A DNA stretch of 64,000 nucleotides from Paenibacillus sp. FSL H8-0079 (lineage in GTDB: Bacteria > Bacillota > Bacilli > Paenibacillales > Paenibacillaceae). The notes beneath the pieces were generated by a model. That model searched no databases. It worked only from the letters and a program-made list of their open reading frames with translations, and was not told the origin of the DNA. Position 1 is the stretch's first letter, and every line of letters begins with the position of its first letter. The DNA is taken from the NCBI RefSeq assembly GCF_037991315.1, contig NZ_CP150300.1:3906001-3970000 (forward strand). The letters run 5' to 3'. Below are positions 9,095-17,333 of this stretch, piece after piece. A program made the translations under genes and the position numbers.

Positions 9095-10072
9095 TTATTC
9101 GTTTGTAGATTGGGACCGGTCCGAGATTGGGGACGGCGCTTTGTCCTTCTTTGCGACTTTCAGATACAGCGCGAGTTCACGGCACAGCTGGAGAATTGCG
9201 GAGCGAATCTCGAATTCTTCCCTTGTATCCGGCAACTCCATACGTCTGAATTCTTCTTGCACATCCGCAAGAAGTTTTTCAGTTCGTCCGGTGTAGGATT
9301 CAGTAAGTACATCCTGACTAAGCTGATCGAACAGTTCCGATACCATTTCCGCATGTGGCATCTTCTCATAAATCTGGGACACCAGATGCATCATGTGCTG
9401 GATGGAGTCCAGCTGCGTTTTGCGCATATAGAAGTAGACACTCCATTCCTCATTCGGATGAATCACCTGATTCTCCAGCGAACGCTTGGCTGCATCAATG
9501 CCGCCCAGAATTGCTTTATCTGCTTCAATTAATTCTCTCCCCGCCCAAGCTTCATTGGGATTACGTAGCGTGGCCGCGAATTCCTTGAAGATCTTCGAGA
9601 AGAGTTCATCGATTCGTTTGCGGATGCGCAGCATTTGTGGATCGGCTGCCGGCATATAAGCCAGGTTAACTGCCATTGCTGAACCAAGACCAATCAGCAG
9701 CAAAGCAATTTGCACGAGGATGACATGCACGTCCATCTCTCCGCCGCCAAACACCCGAAACACCACAACTGAACCTGTTACAATGCCTTCCTTGAAGCCT
9801 ACCCGAACAATAACCGGGAATGCGATCAATATGTATACGGCCAGCACCCAATAATGGAAGCCTAAAAAGTGAAAAAGTACACTTGCAAATAAAAGTCCGA
9901 CTACTGAAGCAAAGAACCGCGCCGATATGGTGCGAATACTTCGTTTTCTCGTCACATCCACACCAAGAATCGCAAGCAATCCCGCTGATGTTGGTCCCGG
10001 CAAGCGACACCAGTCCGCAATCAATACGGCCATTAATGCGGCGATTGCAGTTTTAATTACCCTAAAACCCAT
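9095..10072 (-). CDS. Aromatic acid exporter family (FUSC/ArAE-like) membrane protein
   Basis: The 325-residue protein has an N-terminal half of about five to six hydrophobic segments (residues about 5-135). A soluble, charged, helical C-terminal half follows (about 145-325) with IRKRIDELFSKIFKEF. This architecture, and the opening MGFRVIKTAIAALMAVLIADWCRLPGPTSAGLLAILGV split by a conserved Pro-Gly, are typical of the YqjA/YgaE group of the aromatic acid exporter family. The substrate is unknown. It has its own Shine-Dalgarno (GAGGAG) and ends 76 bases before cotE, which it precedes in the same direction. Confidence 0.8.
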   Translation of the reverse strand: MGFRVIKTAIAALMAVLIADWCRLPGPTSAGLLAILGVDVTRKRSIRTISARFFASVVGLLFASVLFHFLGFHYWVLAVYILIAFPVIVRVGFKEGIVTGSVVVFRVFGGGEMDVHVILVQIALLLIGLGSAMAVNLAYMPAADPQMLRIRKRIDELFSKIFKEFAATLRNPNEAWAGRELIEADKAILGGIDAAKRSLENQVIHPNEEWSVYFYMRKTQLDSIQHMMHLVSQIYEKMPHAEMVSELFDQLSQDVLTESYTGRTEKLLADVQEEFRRMELPDTREEFEIRSAILQLCRELALYLKVAKKDKAPSPISDRSQSTNE

Positions 10073-10420
10073 TTAACATTCCATCTCCTCTAAGCTGCAA
10101 AAAAGTTCTTAGCCAGCTCATCGCCTCATTCATTTATCATGACTAGTATGGCTCATCCAACTGTAAACTAGACGACACCAACCGACATGCGCATGCATGC
10201 CGGTCACAGCAACACGCCCCGAATGAGGGACGCTGGCAAGTTAGATCGTTGCGACAGAACCTCAAGGCCCTCTTCTCCAATCATCGCATTCATTCCGGAT
10301 CTGCGCGGAATATTCATACTAAATATGGTACTTGATTTTACAGTATCGGGCAACGTGACACCCCTTGTGAAATTGTATACATATTATAAACGTTCATAGT
10401 ACGAATAAAACACGGCCAAA
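10073..10420. other. Intergenic region with possible small ORF
   Basis: This 348-base gap lies between the ABC permease stop and the exporter start, both on the minus strand. A TATAAT-like box lies at 10383-10388 on the minus strand, without a good -35. An open frame of 37 codons (10204-10317, minus) has a coding-like composition but no Shine-Dalgarno. I recognise no known riboswitch here and see no clear terminator for the ABC operon. Confidence 0.4.
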
Positions 10421-11254
10421 TCACCTGCGACCAGCCAACAATTTGCGCTCCGCATAGACGACAAGTTGATACATGGCTGTTGCAACTGCAGCAATAATTA
10501 ACAGACTCGATAATACGAGCGTGAAGTTGAATACCTGGAATCCGTAAATAATCAGATAACCGAGCCCTTGTTTCGCGACCAGAAACTCACCCACGATGAC
10601 ACCCACCCAGGCCATGCCTACGTTGACTTTCAAGGTCGATACAATCGCCGGAAAAGAAGCAGGCAATACAACTTTCGTAAAAATCTCGGAACGGTCCCCA
10701 CCAAACGTACGAATGACTTTAACATAATTGGGATCGACTTCATTGAAGCTGTTATACACCACCAGTGTCGTGATGATGACCGTGATGGACAACGTGGTCA
10801 TGACAATGGCTGTAAAACCCGCGCCGAACATAACAATAAAGATCGGACCAAGCGCTACCTTAGGCATACTGTTGAATACAACCATATAGGGGTCCAGCAC
10901 TTTGGACAAAAAAGGAGACCACCAAATTAAGACCGCAAGTAAGGTTCCCACCAGTGTACCCAGCAAAAAACCAACTACCGTTTCCCCTACGGTTACCCCA
11001 ACATGTGCCCACAACTCGCCACTGGCGATGTCCTTACCGATCTGAGCAAAAATCTTGCTCGGATAACTGAACAGAAGCACATCAATCCAACGTAGTCTGC
11101 CCGCCAGTTCCCACAGCAAAAACATAGATACTAGCATGGATAACTGTACAGCAAGCACTTGATGTCGCCATCTGGCCACCTGCTGAATATGATTCCGATG
11201 CAGCTGTCCCATCCACTCGTCACGCTTTTCCTGCCTCGGATTCGTTTGATTCAC
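10421..11254 (-). CDS. ABC transporter permease (SsuC/ThiX-like)
   Basis: This 277-residue inner-membrane subunit has about six transmembrane helices. It shows the BPD_transp_1 EAA-type loop (around YNSFNEVDPNYVKVIRTFGGDRSEIFTKVVLPASFPAIVSTL) that docks on the ATPase. The family includes permeases for sulfonates, nitrate, taurine and thiamine-pyrimidine precursors. The ATG overlaps the TGA of the ATPase gene by four bases, so the two are translationally coupled. It is the last gene of the binding protein-ATPase-permease operon. No TPP riboswitch or sulfur-gene context is visible, so the substrate stays open. Confidence 0.85.
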   Translation of the reverse strand: MNQTNPRQEKRDEWMGQLHRNHIQQVARWRHQVLAVQLSMLVSMFLLWELAGRLRWIDVLLFSYPSKIFAQIGKDIASGELWAHVGVTVGETVVGFLLGTLVGTLLAVLIWWSPFLSKVLDPYMVVFNSMPKVALGPIFIVMFGAGFTAIVMTTLSITVIITTLVVYNSFNEVDPNYVKVIRTFGGDRSEIFTKVVLPASFPAIVSTLKVNVGMAWVGVIVGEFLVAKQGLGYLIIYGFQVFNFTLVLSSLLIIAAVATAMYQLVVYAERKLLAGRR

Positions 11255-12045
11255 GCTTCTTTCTCACCTCCCCCGGACTGGTCCAGTTCACTCCATAACG
11301 CCTGAAACAGCTCATTGAATCCTTCTTGCTCCCTAGCATGAAACGGCTGAGATTTGCGAATTCCATCGGGAATGATAAATTCACGACGGATACGGCCCGG
11401 ATTGCGATCCAGTACAATGACGCGGTCGCTGACCGCAATGGCTTCAGACAAATCATGAGTGACGAGTACAGAGGTTTTGCCAAACTCTTTTAACGTATCC
11501 GAAACCAGATCCTCCAGTTGCAGCTTGGTTTGATAATCGAGTGCGGAGAACGGTTCATCCAACAATAAAATTCCCGGATCGGTTGCCAGCGTGCGCACCA
11601 GGGCGACCCGCTGTCTCATGCCCCCTGAAAGCTCTGAAGGGTACTGATTCTCTGTTCCGGCCAAGCCCATGCTTATCAGCAATTCCCGTACACGCTCACG
11701 GCTCCGTTCATCCAGTCTGCCTGTCAATTCTAGTCCGATCAAAGCATTATCCAGAATGGTCCGCCATGGAAACAGATAGTCCTGTTGCAGCATATAACCA
11801 ATCTGCGCTGAAGGGCCGCCAACGAGCTTCCCCTTAATCTTAACCTCTCCTTGAGTAGGTGTGAGCAGCCCGGCGATGATCGACAACAATGTCGTTTTAC
11901 CGCATCCGCTCGGTCCAACCAGGCTGACGAACTCCCCTTTTTGGATCTCAAGACTCAAGTCTTCAATCACCAATGAAGCTTCCCGTTCGCTGACGTAGAC
12001 TTGAGAGATCCCTTCCAGTCGGATCACACTTTCGGATTCAGGCAT
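11251..12045 (-). CDS. ABC transporter ATP-binding protein (SsuB/ThiZ-like)
   Basis: This 264-residue cytoplasmic ATPase energises the importer. Walker A reads GPSGCGKTT, the signature is LSGGMRQRVALVR, Walker B is ILLLDEPFSALD, and the H-loop is VTHDLSEA. I start it at the ATG at 12045 (MPESESVIRLEG), which has AGGAAG upstream and leaves a 28-base gap after the binding-protein gene. A longer frame would overlap that gene by 50 bases. It overlaps the permease gene by four bases. Confidence 0.88.
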   Translation of the reverse strand: MPESESVIRLEGISQVYVSEREASLVIEDLSLEIQKGEFVSLVGPSGCGKTTLLSIIAGLLTPTQGEVKIKGKLVGGPSAQIGYMLQQDYLFPWRTILDNALIGLELTGRLDERSRERVRELLISMGLAGTENQYPSELSGGMRQRVALVRTLATDPGILLLDEPFSALDYQTKLQLEDLVSDTLKEFGKTSVLVTHDLSEAIAVSDRVIVLDRNPGRIRREFIIPDGIRKSQPFHAREQEGFNELFQALWSELDQSGGGEKEA

Positions 12046-12073
12046 TCTGCTCACTTCCTTTCCTGAATACCCA

Positions 12074-13078
12074 TTACTTCGATATCGTGGCTTCTTCCGC
12101 ATAGGCATTGTCCACAATGACATTCAAATCCACACGTTCTTTCAATTCTCCGGCAGCACTCATGACATCAAGCAGATTGTTCCACTCTTCCTCATCAATG
12201 ATCGGGTCTGTTGCATAGGTGCCCTGTTCCTTATAACGGTTCACACTGCTGACCAGAATGGCTGGATCGATGTCTTTGAAGAAAGGAGTAATGACTTCTG
12301 CAATCTCTTCAGCCGTATGGGAATCTACCCATGCTTGCGCTTTATGCAGACCGTTCGTAAATTTCTGCACGATATCCTTGTTGTCGTTAAGATAGCTCTG
12401 TTTCGTCATGAAGACCGTGTAAGGCAGATGACCACCTTCTGCGCCAAACGATGCAACAACCTTGCCCCGACCTTCTTGTTCAAAGATGGATGCCTGGGGT
12501 TCAAACAGTTGAACATAATCTCCCGTGCCTGAGGCGAAAGCAGACGCAATATTGGCAAAGTCCACATTTTGAATCAACTCCAGATCACTTTGCGGATCAA
12601 TGCCATGTTTGTTCAGTGCGAACTCCCCTGCCATTTGCGGCATGCCGCCTTTGCGCTGGCCGAGAAATGTGGAATCCCTCAATTGCTCCCAATCGAAGCT
12701 GCCTTCCGGGTTACGTGCGAACAGAAAAGTACCATCCGTCTGGGTGAGTTGGGCAAAGTTAATGACTGGATCTTCTGCTCCCTGCTGATAGACGTATATG
12801 GACGTCTCTGCACCTACCAGTGCGATATCCACCGAACCTGCGAGCAATGCCGCCATCGTTTTGTCACCACCAGCAGTCGTCTGAATCTCCACCTCAAGTC
12901 CCTGCTCCTCAAAAAAACCTTGAGCCACCGCCACATACTCCGGTGCGTAAAATACCGAACGAGTCACTTCGCCAATCGTAATCTTGGCTTCATTCTCTTC
13001 CTTATTACAGCTGGTGAGTGCCACAATGATAATTAGCAGAATAACGATGCCCCGGACGAACCATGGCGTGTATTTCAT
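12074..13078 (-). CDS. ABC transporter substrate-binding lipoprotein (NMT1/SsuA type)
   Basis: This 334-residue extracytoplasmic lipoprotein has a signal peptide with lipobox VALTSC. It is followed by an NMT1/SsuA-like fold (TIGEVTRSVFYAPEYVAVAQGFFEEQGLEVEI, then AALLAGSVDIALVGAETSI). Such proteins capture sulfonates, nitrate or thiamine-pyrimidine precursors; the ligand here cannot be decided. The start is the ATG at 13078 behind GAAGGAGGG; an in-frame GTG 18 bases upstream lies ahead of that site. It is the first gene of the operon. Confidence 0.85.
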   Translation of the reverse strand: MKYTPWFVRGIVILLIIIVALTSCNKEENEAKITIGEVTRSVFYAPEYVAVAQGFFEEQGLEVEIQTTAGGDKTMAALLAGSVDIALVGAETSIYVYQQGAEDPVINFAQLTQTDGTFLFARNPEGSFDWEQLRDSTFLGQRKGGMPQMAGEFALNKHGIDPQSDLELIQNVDFANIASAFASGTGDYVQLFEPQASIFEQEGRGKVVASFGAEGGHLPYTVFMTKQSYLNDNKDIVQKFTNGLHKAQAWVDSHTAEEIAEVITPFFKDIDPAILVSSVNRYKEQGTYATDPIIDEEEWNNLLDVMSAAGELKERVDLNVIVDNAYAEEATISK

Positions 13079-13162
13079 GTTGTTTCCCTCCTTCACTGGT
13101 TTCAGCAGTTTCTCTCTATTATGGATATGCTGATGCCCAACAAAAGGTTAAGAACTTGAATA

Positions 13163-13193
13163 CAAAAAAGAGCCGGGCATTCATGCCCGACTC
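13163..13193 (-). terminator. Intrinsic terminator of the M32 carboxypeptidase gene
   Basis: An 11-pair hairpin (13170-13193, one G-T pair on the minus strand) with a two-base loop is followed by six T residues on the minus strand. Confidence 0.85.
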
Positions 13194-13236
13194 TCCATTC
13201 TTCTAAACATTGTTTAAATATGCTATTTATTGTATG

Positions 13237-14751
13237 TTACAGCTTGTAAATCTCGGCATATTTGGCTTCCAAATAATCGGCCAGATAATCCGGGTTCAAT
13301 TCTTCACCCGTTACGGCAACAATCAATTCGGAAGGTGTACGACTTTTGCCATATCGATAGATCTTGTCTGTAAGCCATTCCTTGATTGGAATCAGATTAC
13401 CTTCTGTAATATGGGTATCAAACTCCGGCATTTCCTTGCGCAATGTATGTAGAATTTGAGCTGCATACATATTACCCAGAGAATACGATGCAAAGTAACC
13501 AAAGTCTCCACCAGACCAGTGAACATCCTGAAGAACGCCTTCTCCATCATTCGTTGGCATAATACCGAGGTATTCTTTGTATTTTGCATTCCAGGTTTCC
13601 GGCAGGTCCTTCACTTCTAGACCATCGTTAAACAGCATTTTCTCAATTTCATACCGGATAATAATGTGCAGGTTATAGGTCAGTTCATCGGCTTCAATCC
13701 GAATGAGTGAACTCTCCACCCGGTTGATTGCACGATAGAAATCTTCCAGTTCAACCTCGCTCAGTTGCGGGAAATGCTGCTGCAAATCTTTGTAATAGCG
13801 TGTCCAGAATGGCAGGCTGCGACCAATCATATTTTCCCAAAGACGGGACTGGGACTCATGAATACCCATGGACGTTCCTTCGGCAAGAAGGGTACCCGCC
13901 AGACTCTCATCAATATTTTGTTCATACAGGGCATGTCCGCCCTCATGCAGTGAACTGAAGACTGCGCTTGCTACATCATCTTGCAGATAATGTGTCGTGA
14001 TTCGCACATCACCCGGGTTAAGGCCCGTTGCAAAAGGATGAACACTCTCGTCCAATCGTCCGGCTTCAAAGTCATATCCCATCTGTTCCAGGATGAACAG
14101 ACTGAACTTTTCCTGCTGCTCGGTGTCAAACAACTGATTCAAGAACTCTGTATTTGGCTTGTTTTCTGAAGCATTGATCTTCTCTTGCAGAGGCACCAAA
14201 CGTGCTTTGAGGCGAGCGAACACAGCATCCACTTTCTCAACGGTTAGATCAGGCTCATACATATCAAGCAACGTATCATACCGTGTATCCTTCACACCCC
14301 AATAATCAATAAACTCCTGTTTGAGCTTAACGATATCTGTCAGATAAGGTGAGAACCCTGCAAAATCACTGTTATGCTTGGCATCTTCCCATGCGGTTTC
14401 GGACTTCGCCGTGAGCACGGTATATGATTGTACTTTCTCAGGTGGTACAGACTGACTGCGATCATATTCTTTCTTACAGTCTTCAACCAGACGACGATCT
14501 ATATCTTCGAGTTGTTCCAATACCGCTGGAGTGGTTAATGCATCCAGGTAGGTCTTCATGTCAGCCGAGGTTTGCAGCTTGAATGCTTCGGTGGACAGCA
14601 TACCCAGCGTCTCCGAGCGAGTCGGAACGCCTTTTTTCGGCGCACCTGTGCGCAGATCCCAGTGAAGCAAACCGATGGCTTCATGATAGCTCTTAATTTT
14701 ACGAGCCAAATTACGGAAGGATTCCAAATGTTCCTGTGTTTGTTTATCCAT
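13237..14751 (-). CDS. M32 family metallocarboxypeptidase
   Basis: The 504-residue length matches the family of thermostable carboxypeptidase 1-like enzymes, which remove C-terminal residues from peptides in the cytoplasm. The zinc motif HEGGH lies at residues 269-273 (SLHEGGHALYEQ). Downstream family-like blocks are ESQSRLWENMIGRS, and the C-terminal helical region contains GYFASYSLGNMYAAQ. There is no signal peptide. The start has GAGGTGA upstream. It is monocistronic: a strong terminator follows, and the carbonic anhydrase gene is divergent. Confidence 0.93.
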   Translation of the reverse strand: MDKQTQEHLESFRNLARKIKSYHEAIGLLHWDLRTGAPKKGVPTRSETLGMLSTEAFKLQTSADMKTYLDALTTPAVLEQLEDIDRRLVEDCKKEYDRSQSVPPEKVQSYTVLTAKSETAWEDAKHNSDFAGFSPYLTDIVKLKQEFIDYWGVKDTRYDTLLDMYEPDLTVEKVDAVFARLKARLVPLQEKINASENKPNTEFLNQLFDTEQQEKFSLFILEQMGYDFEAGRLDESVHPFATGLNPGDVRITTHYLQDDVASAVFSSLHEGGHALYEQNIDESLAGTLLAEGTSMGIHESQSRLWENMIGRSLPFWTRYYKDLQQHFPQLSEVELEDFYRAINRVESSLIRIEADELTYNLHIIIRYEIEKMLFNDGLEVKDLPETWNAKYKEYLGIMPTNDGEGVLQDVHWSGGDFGYFASYSLGNMYAAQILHTLRKEMPEFDTHITEGNLIPIKEWLTDKIYRYGKSRTPSELIVAVTGEELNPDYLADYLEAKYAEIYKL

Positions 14752-14976
14752 TGTTATCGTTCACCTCTTCAAAAAAAATGTCATACCCTATTGATGATAC
14801 TTTTCCCATTGAGTATAATCAACTTTTAACAGAGGCAAATTGCATTATTCTACTACAAAGGGTGAGTAATGTGATTTGCTGACCGTGATATACTAATAAC
14901 GCAAAGGCGCGTAGGACAAGCTGCATCAAATGCAAGTGGCCGTGCTCGTCGTATTGGATAACAGGAGGCAATGGAC

Positions 14977-15552
14977 ATGAACAACATTCAAGAGATTTTG
15001 GCTTACAACAAAACATTTGTCGAGACTAAAGAATACGAAAAGTATACGGCTGGCAAGTTTCCAACCAAAAAGATGGTTATCATCACTTGTATGGATACAC
15101 GTCTGGTGGAAATGCTGCCCAAGGCCATGAATCTGAAGAACGGTGATGTGAAAATCATCAAAAACGCAGGCGCGATTATCTCTCAGCCTTTCGGCAGTGT
15201 AATGCGTAGTGTGCTTGTCGCCATCTATGAACTGGGTGCAGATGAAGTTCTGGTTGTCGGACATACGGAATGCGGTATGGCTTCCCTTCACGCAGAGACG
15301 ATGATTGGACATATGGTTGAACGTGGCGTATCTGAAGAAGTCATGACAACTCTTGAGAACTCTGGCATCCGTTTGCAAAAATGGTTGCGCGGGTTTGACA
15401 GCGTCGAAGAAGGGGTAAAACATACTGTGGAAGTGATCAAGAAGCATCCTCTACTTCCTCCCAATGTACCCGTCCACGGCATGGTTATCGATTCTGCTAC
15501 AGGTGAGCTTGATCTTGTCGCTGAGGGGTATGGACAACAGGCATCTCTCTAA
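14977..15552 (+). CDS. Beta-class carbonic anhydrase (YtiB-like)
   Basis: This 191-residue cytoplasmic enzyme interconverts CO2 and bicarbonate. Zinc ligands and the catalytic dyad are visible: Cys38-x-Asp40-x-Arg42 (TCMDTRL) and His96-x-x-Cys99 (GHTECG). The compact form lacking long insertions resembles the B. subtilis YtiB group. I chose the ATG at 14977 because AGGAGG is eight bases upstream; the ATG six bases earlier is too close to it. It is followed by its own terminator. Confidence 0.9.
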   Translation: MNNIQEILAYNKTFVETKEYEKYTAGKFPTKKMVIITCMDTRLVEMLPKAMNLKNGDVKIIKNAGAIISQPFGSVMRSVLVAIYELGADEVLVVGHTECGMASLHAETMIGHMVERGVSEEVMTTLENSGIRLQKWLRGFDSVEEGVKHTVEVIKKHPLLPPNVPVHGMVIDSATGELDLVAEGYGQQASL

Positions 15553-15562
15553 ATGGTTTGGC

Positions 15563-15591
15563 GTGCGGACCTTATGGTTCGCACTTTTTTT
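15563..15591 (+). terminator. Intrinsic terminator of the carbonic anhydrase gene
   Basis: An eight-pair stem GTGCGGAC/GTTCGCAC with a six-base loop is followed by seven T residues. Confidence 0.88.
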
Positions 15592-15724
15592 GTCTAAATT
15601 GAGGCAGTTGCTCTGTCAGGTTGTCAAACCATACAGTTTCAGTGTACACTTTTATGAAAGCGGTCAAAGAAAGCAAAATTGATTATTTTCTCTGACCCAG
15701 CCCTAATATTAAGGAGACATGTGC

Positions 15725-16291
15725 ATGAACATACTTTCCTACGGATTGCTCGGGCTGCTTACCCGCGAGGAGTCATCGGGCTATGATCTGATGCTGAAGA
15801 TTCAGCCGCATTGGCAGGCGAAACACAGTCAGATCTACCCACTCCTGTCCAAGATGGAAAACGATGAGTTATTGGCCTCCCGCTGGGTACAACAGTCTGA
15901 CAAACCGGACAAGAAAATGTACGCAGTTACGGAAAAAGGCATTGAAAAGCTCTTGGAATGGATGATTACTCCTGTTACCGCACCGGTTACGCGCGATGAA
16001 TTTAATTTGCGTATCTTGTGTGTTGGCATTGCGGAAGACGGAAGCATGAGACGCATTCTAAATGAGCGTAAAAGCTGGTTTATGGAACGCATACGTTATT
16101 TCGAGGAACTGAAATCACGTATACCTCTGGATAATCTTCGTGTAGGCAACCGAGATTTTGGAAGCTACATCCTGGTACAAAAAGGGTTAATGCATGCGCA
16201 AACAGGCCTGGAATGGTGTAACTGGGTTACCCAATTGCTTGATGGCCAAGCTGCAATTCAAGACCCAAGTCCAAGCGTTTCAGAAATTTAA
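15725..16291 (+). CDS. PadR family transcriptional regulator
   Basis: This 188-residue protein has the winged-helix PadR domain at the N-terminus (ILSYGLLGLLTREESSGYDLMLKIQPHWQAKHSQIYPLLSKMENDELL...). The helical Vir-type dimerisation tail follows (RRILNERKSWFMERIRYFEEL). PadR proteins usually repress an adjacent effector gene in response to small molecules. No transporter is adjacent, so the target is unknown. The start is the second ATG, eight bases after AAGGAG. Confidence 0.88.
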   Translation: MNILSYGLLGLLTREESSGYDLMLKIQPHWQAKHSQIYPLLSKMENDELLASRWVQQSDKPDKKMYAVTEKGIEKLLEWMITPVTAPVTRDEFNLRILCVGIAEDGSMRRILNERKSWFMERIRYFEELKSRIPLDNLRVGNRDFGSYILVQKGLMHAQTGLEWCNWVTQLLDGQAAIQDPSPSVSEI

Positions 16292-16388
16292 TAAAATTTG
16301 AAACGTTCCTGCAAGTCGACCGTATTACATGAGTAAGGCCCATTTTGGGCGATTCAAACAATTTAATCGGGGGGTTACGATCTTTACA

Positions 16389-16892
16389 ATGAAGAAAAAA
16401 TTTGGAGTTAAACATCTAATGATGGTATTTATGGCCTTTACATTATTGTTCGCAACAGTGGGAGTAACGAATCCGGATTCAGCGGATGCAAGACGTGGTG
16501 GCGGATTCAAATCCGGTACGAAAAGTTATAACAATACACCTAAGAAATCCGACTCCAACAGTAACGTGAACCAATCCAATTCCGGCAATAACTCCGGTAC
16601 TGGTGCAGCTGCAACTCGTGGTGGTGGATTCTTCGGTGGTGGCGGCGGATTCATGAAAGGCATGATGCTTGGTGGTCTTGCTGGTATGATGTTCGGCGGA
16701 TTGTTCGGTGGCATGGGCGCCCTGGGTAACATCCTTGGATTGCTCGTGAACGTTGCAGCAATTATGTTGATCGTTATGTTGGCTATGGCACTCTTCAGAG
16801 CCATCTCCAATCGTCGTAAACCTGCAGCGAATGGCCGTTATGACCGTCGCAATGATCGTGATGATGATCGCAACAGAAACGGACGGTACTAA
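16389..16892 (+). CDS. Glycine-rich exported membrane protein
   Basis: I do not recognise a characterised function. From the ATG at 16389 the protein has 167 residues. It starts with a signal peptide (MKKKFGVKHLMMVFMAFTLLFATVGV, cleavage plausible after SADA), then RRGGGFKSG. A Ser/Asn-rich spacer, a Gly/Met-rich hydrophobic stretch (GGGFFGGGGGFMKGMMLGGLAGMMFGG) and one transmembrane helix (about 118-138) follow, then a basic/acidic Arg-Asp-Asn tail. The layout resembles the N-terminal part of bacterial Tim44-like proteins. A G-run lies 14 bases before the start, so the ribosome-binding site is poor. It is followed after five bases by the YxcD-like gene. Confidence 0.65.
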   Translation: MKKKFGVKHLMMVFMAFTLLFATVGVTNPDSADARRGGGFKSGTKSYNNTPKKSDSNSNVNQSNSGNNSGTGAAATRGGGFFGGGGGFMKGMMLGGLAGMMFGGLFGGMGALGNILGLLVNVAAIMLIVMLAMALFRAISNRRKPAANGRYDRRNDRDDDRNRNGRY

Positions 16893-16897
16893 TCTCT

Positions 16898-17176
16898 ATG
16901 GTTCTGAGCATGGATGAAATTGTGAATGCAATCTGTATTCATATGGCAGAACGTAAGGGTGTACGTCCAACCGATGTGAACGTAGAACTGAGCTGGGAAG
17001 AAGATACAGGTTATTCCGCTGAAGTTTGGATTCAAGGCCGCAGTCAATATCTGGTGGAATCCAATATGATTGAAGCGATTCTTCGCTACCTGCACAGTGA
17101 ATACAACATCCGGGCATACCGTGAGAACGTACGACTTGATCTGGATGAAGAGATCACAGCGATCGTTAATCAATAA
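16898..17176 (+). CDS. YxcD-like (DUF2653) small protein
   Basis: This 92-residue acidic soluble protein begins MVLSMDEIVNAICIHMAERKGVRPTDVNVELSWEEDTGYSAEVW, typical of the YxcD/DUF2653 family of unknown function. An alternative start four codons later (MDEIVN) is possible, as no clear Shine-Dalgarno separates them. It begins five bases after the glycine-rich membrane protein stop and shares its terminator, so the two probably act together. Confidence 0.75.
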   Translation: MVLSMDEIVNAICIHMAERKGVRPTDVNVELSWEEDTGYSAEVWIQGRSQYLVESNMIEAILRYLHSEYNIRAYRENVRLDLDEEITAIVNQ

Positions 17177-17203
17177 TATAGGTCAAGCAATGACCTGTTA
17201 TAC

Positions 17204-17255
17204 AAAAGACCGTCTCCACTCTGTCGCTTGACAGAGATGGAAGACGGTCTTTTTG
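17204..17255. terminator. Strong bidirectional terminator between the YxcD-like gene and tyrS
   Basis: A long two-part stem (AAAGACCGTCT with AGACGGTCTTT, and CTCTGTC with GACAGAG, loop GCTT) ends in a T run on the plus strand. It has an A run on the other side, so it can serve both convergent genes. Confidence 0.9.
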
Positions 17256-17333
17256 TTTCTGTATAAGTGTTGTGATGTAGTCTGATACATCTCTTTACGT
17301 TCTAATACTTCTAATACTTCTAATACTCAGACA

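Noticed and set aside
13060..13160. Possible TPP riboswitch ahead of the NMT1-type ABC operon
   Set aside because: The conserved CTGAGA and ACCTGATCTGGATAATGCC-type blocks are absent, so thiamine specificity is not supported.
17298..17325. Short tandem repeat of TAATACTTC (three copies)
   Set aside because: Small AT-rich repeat beyond the tyrS stop with no flanking structure; likely slippage.
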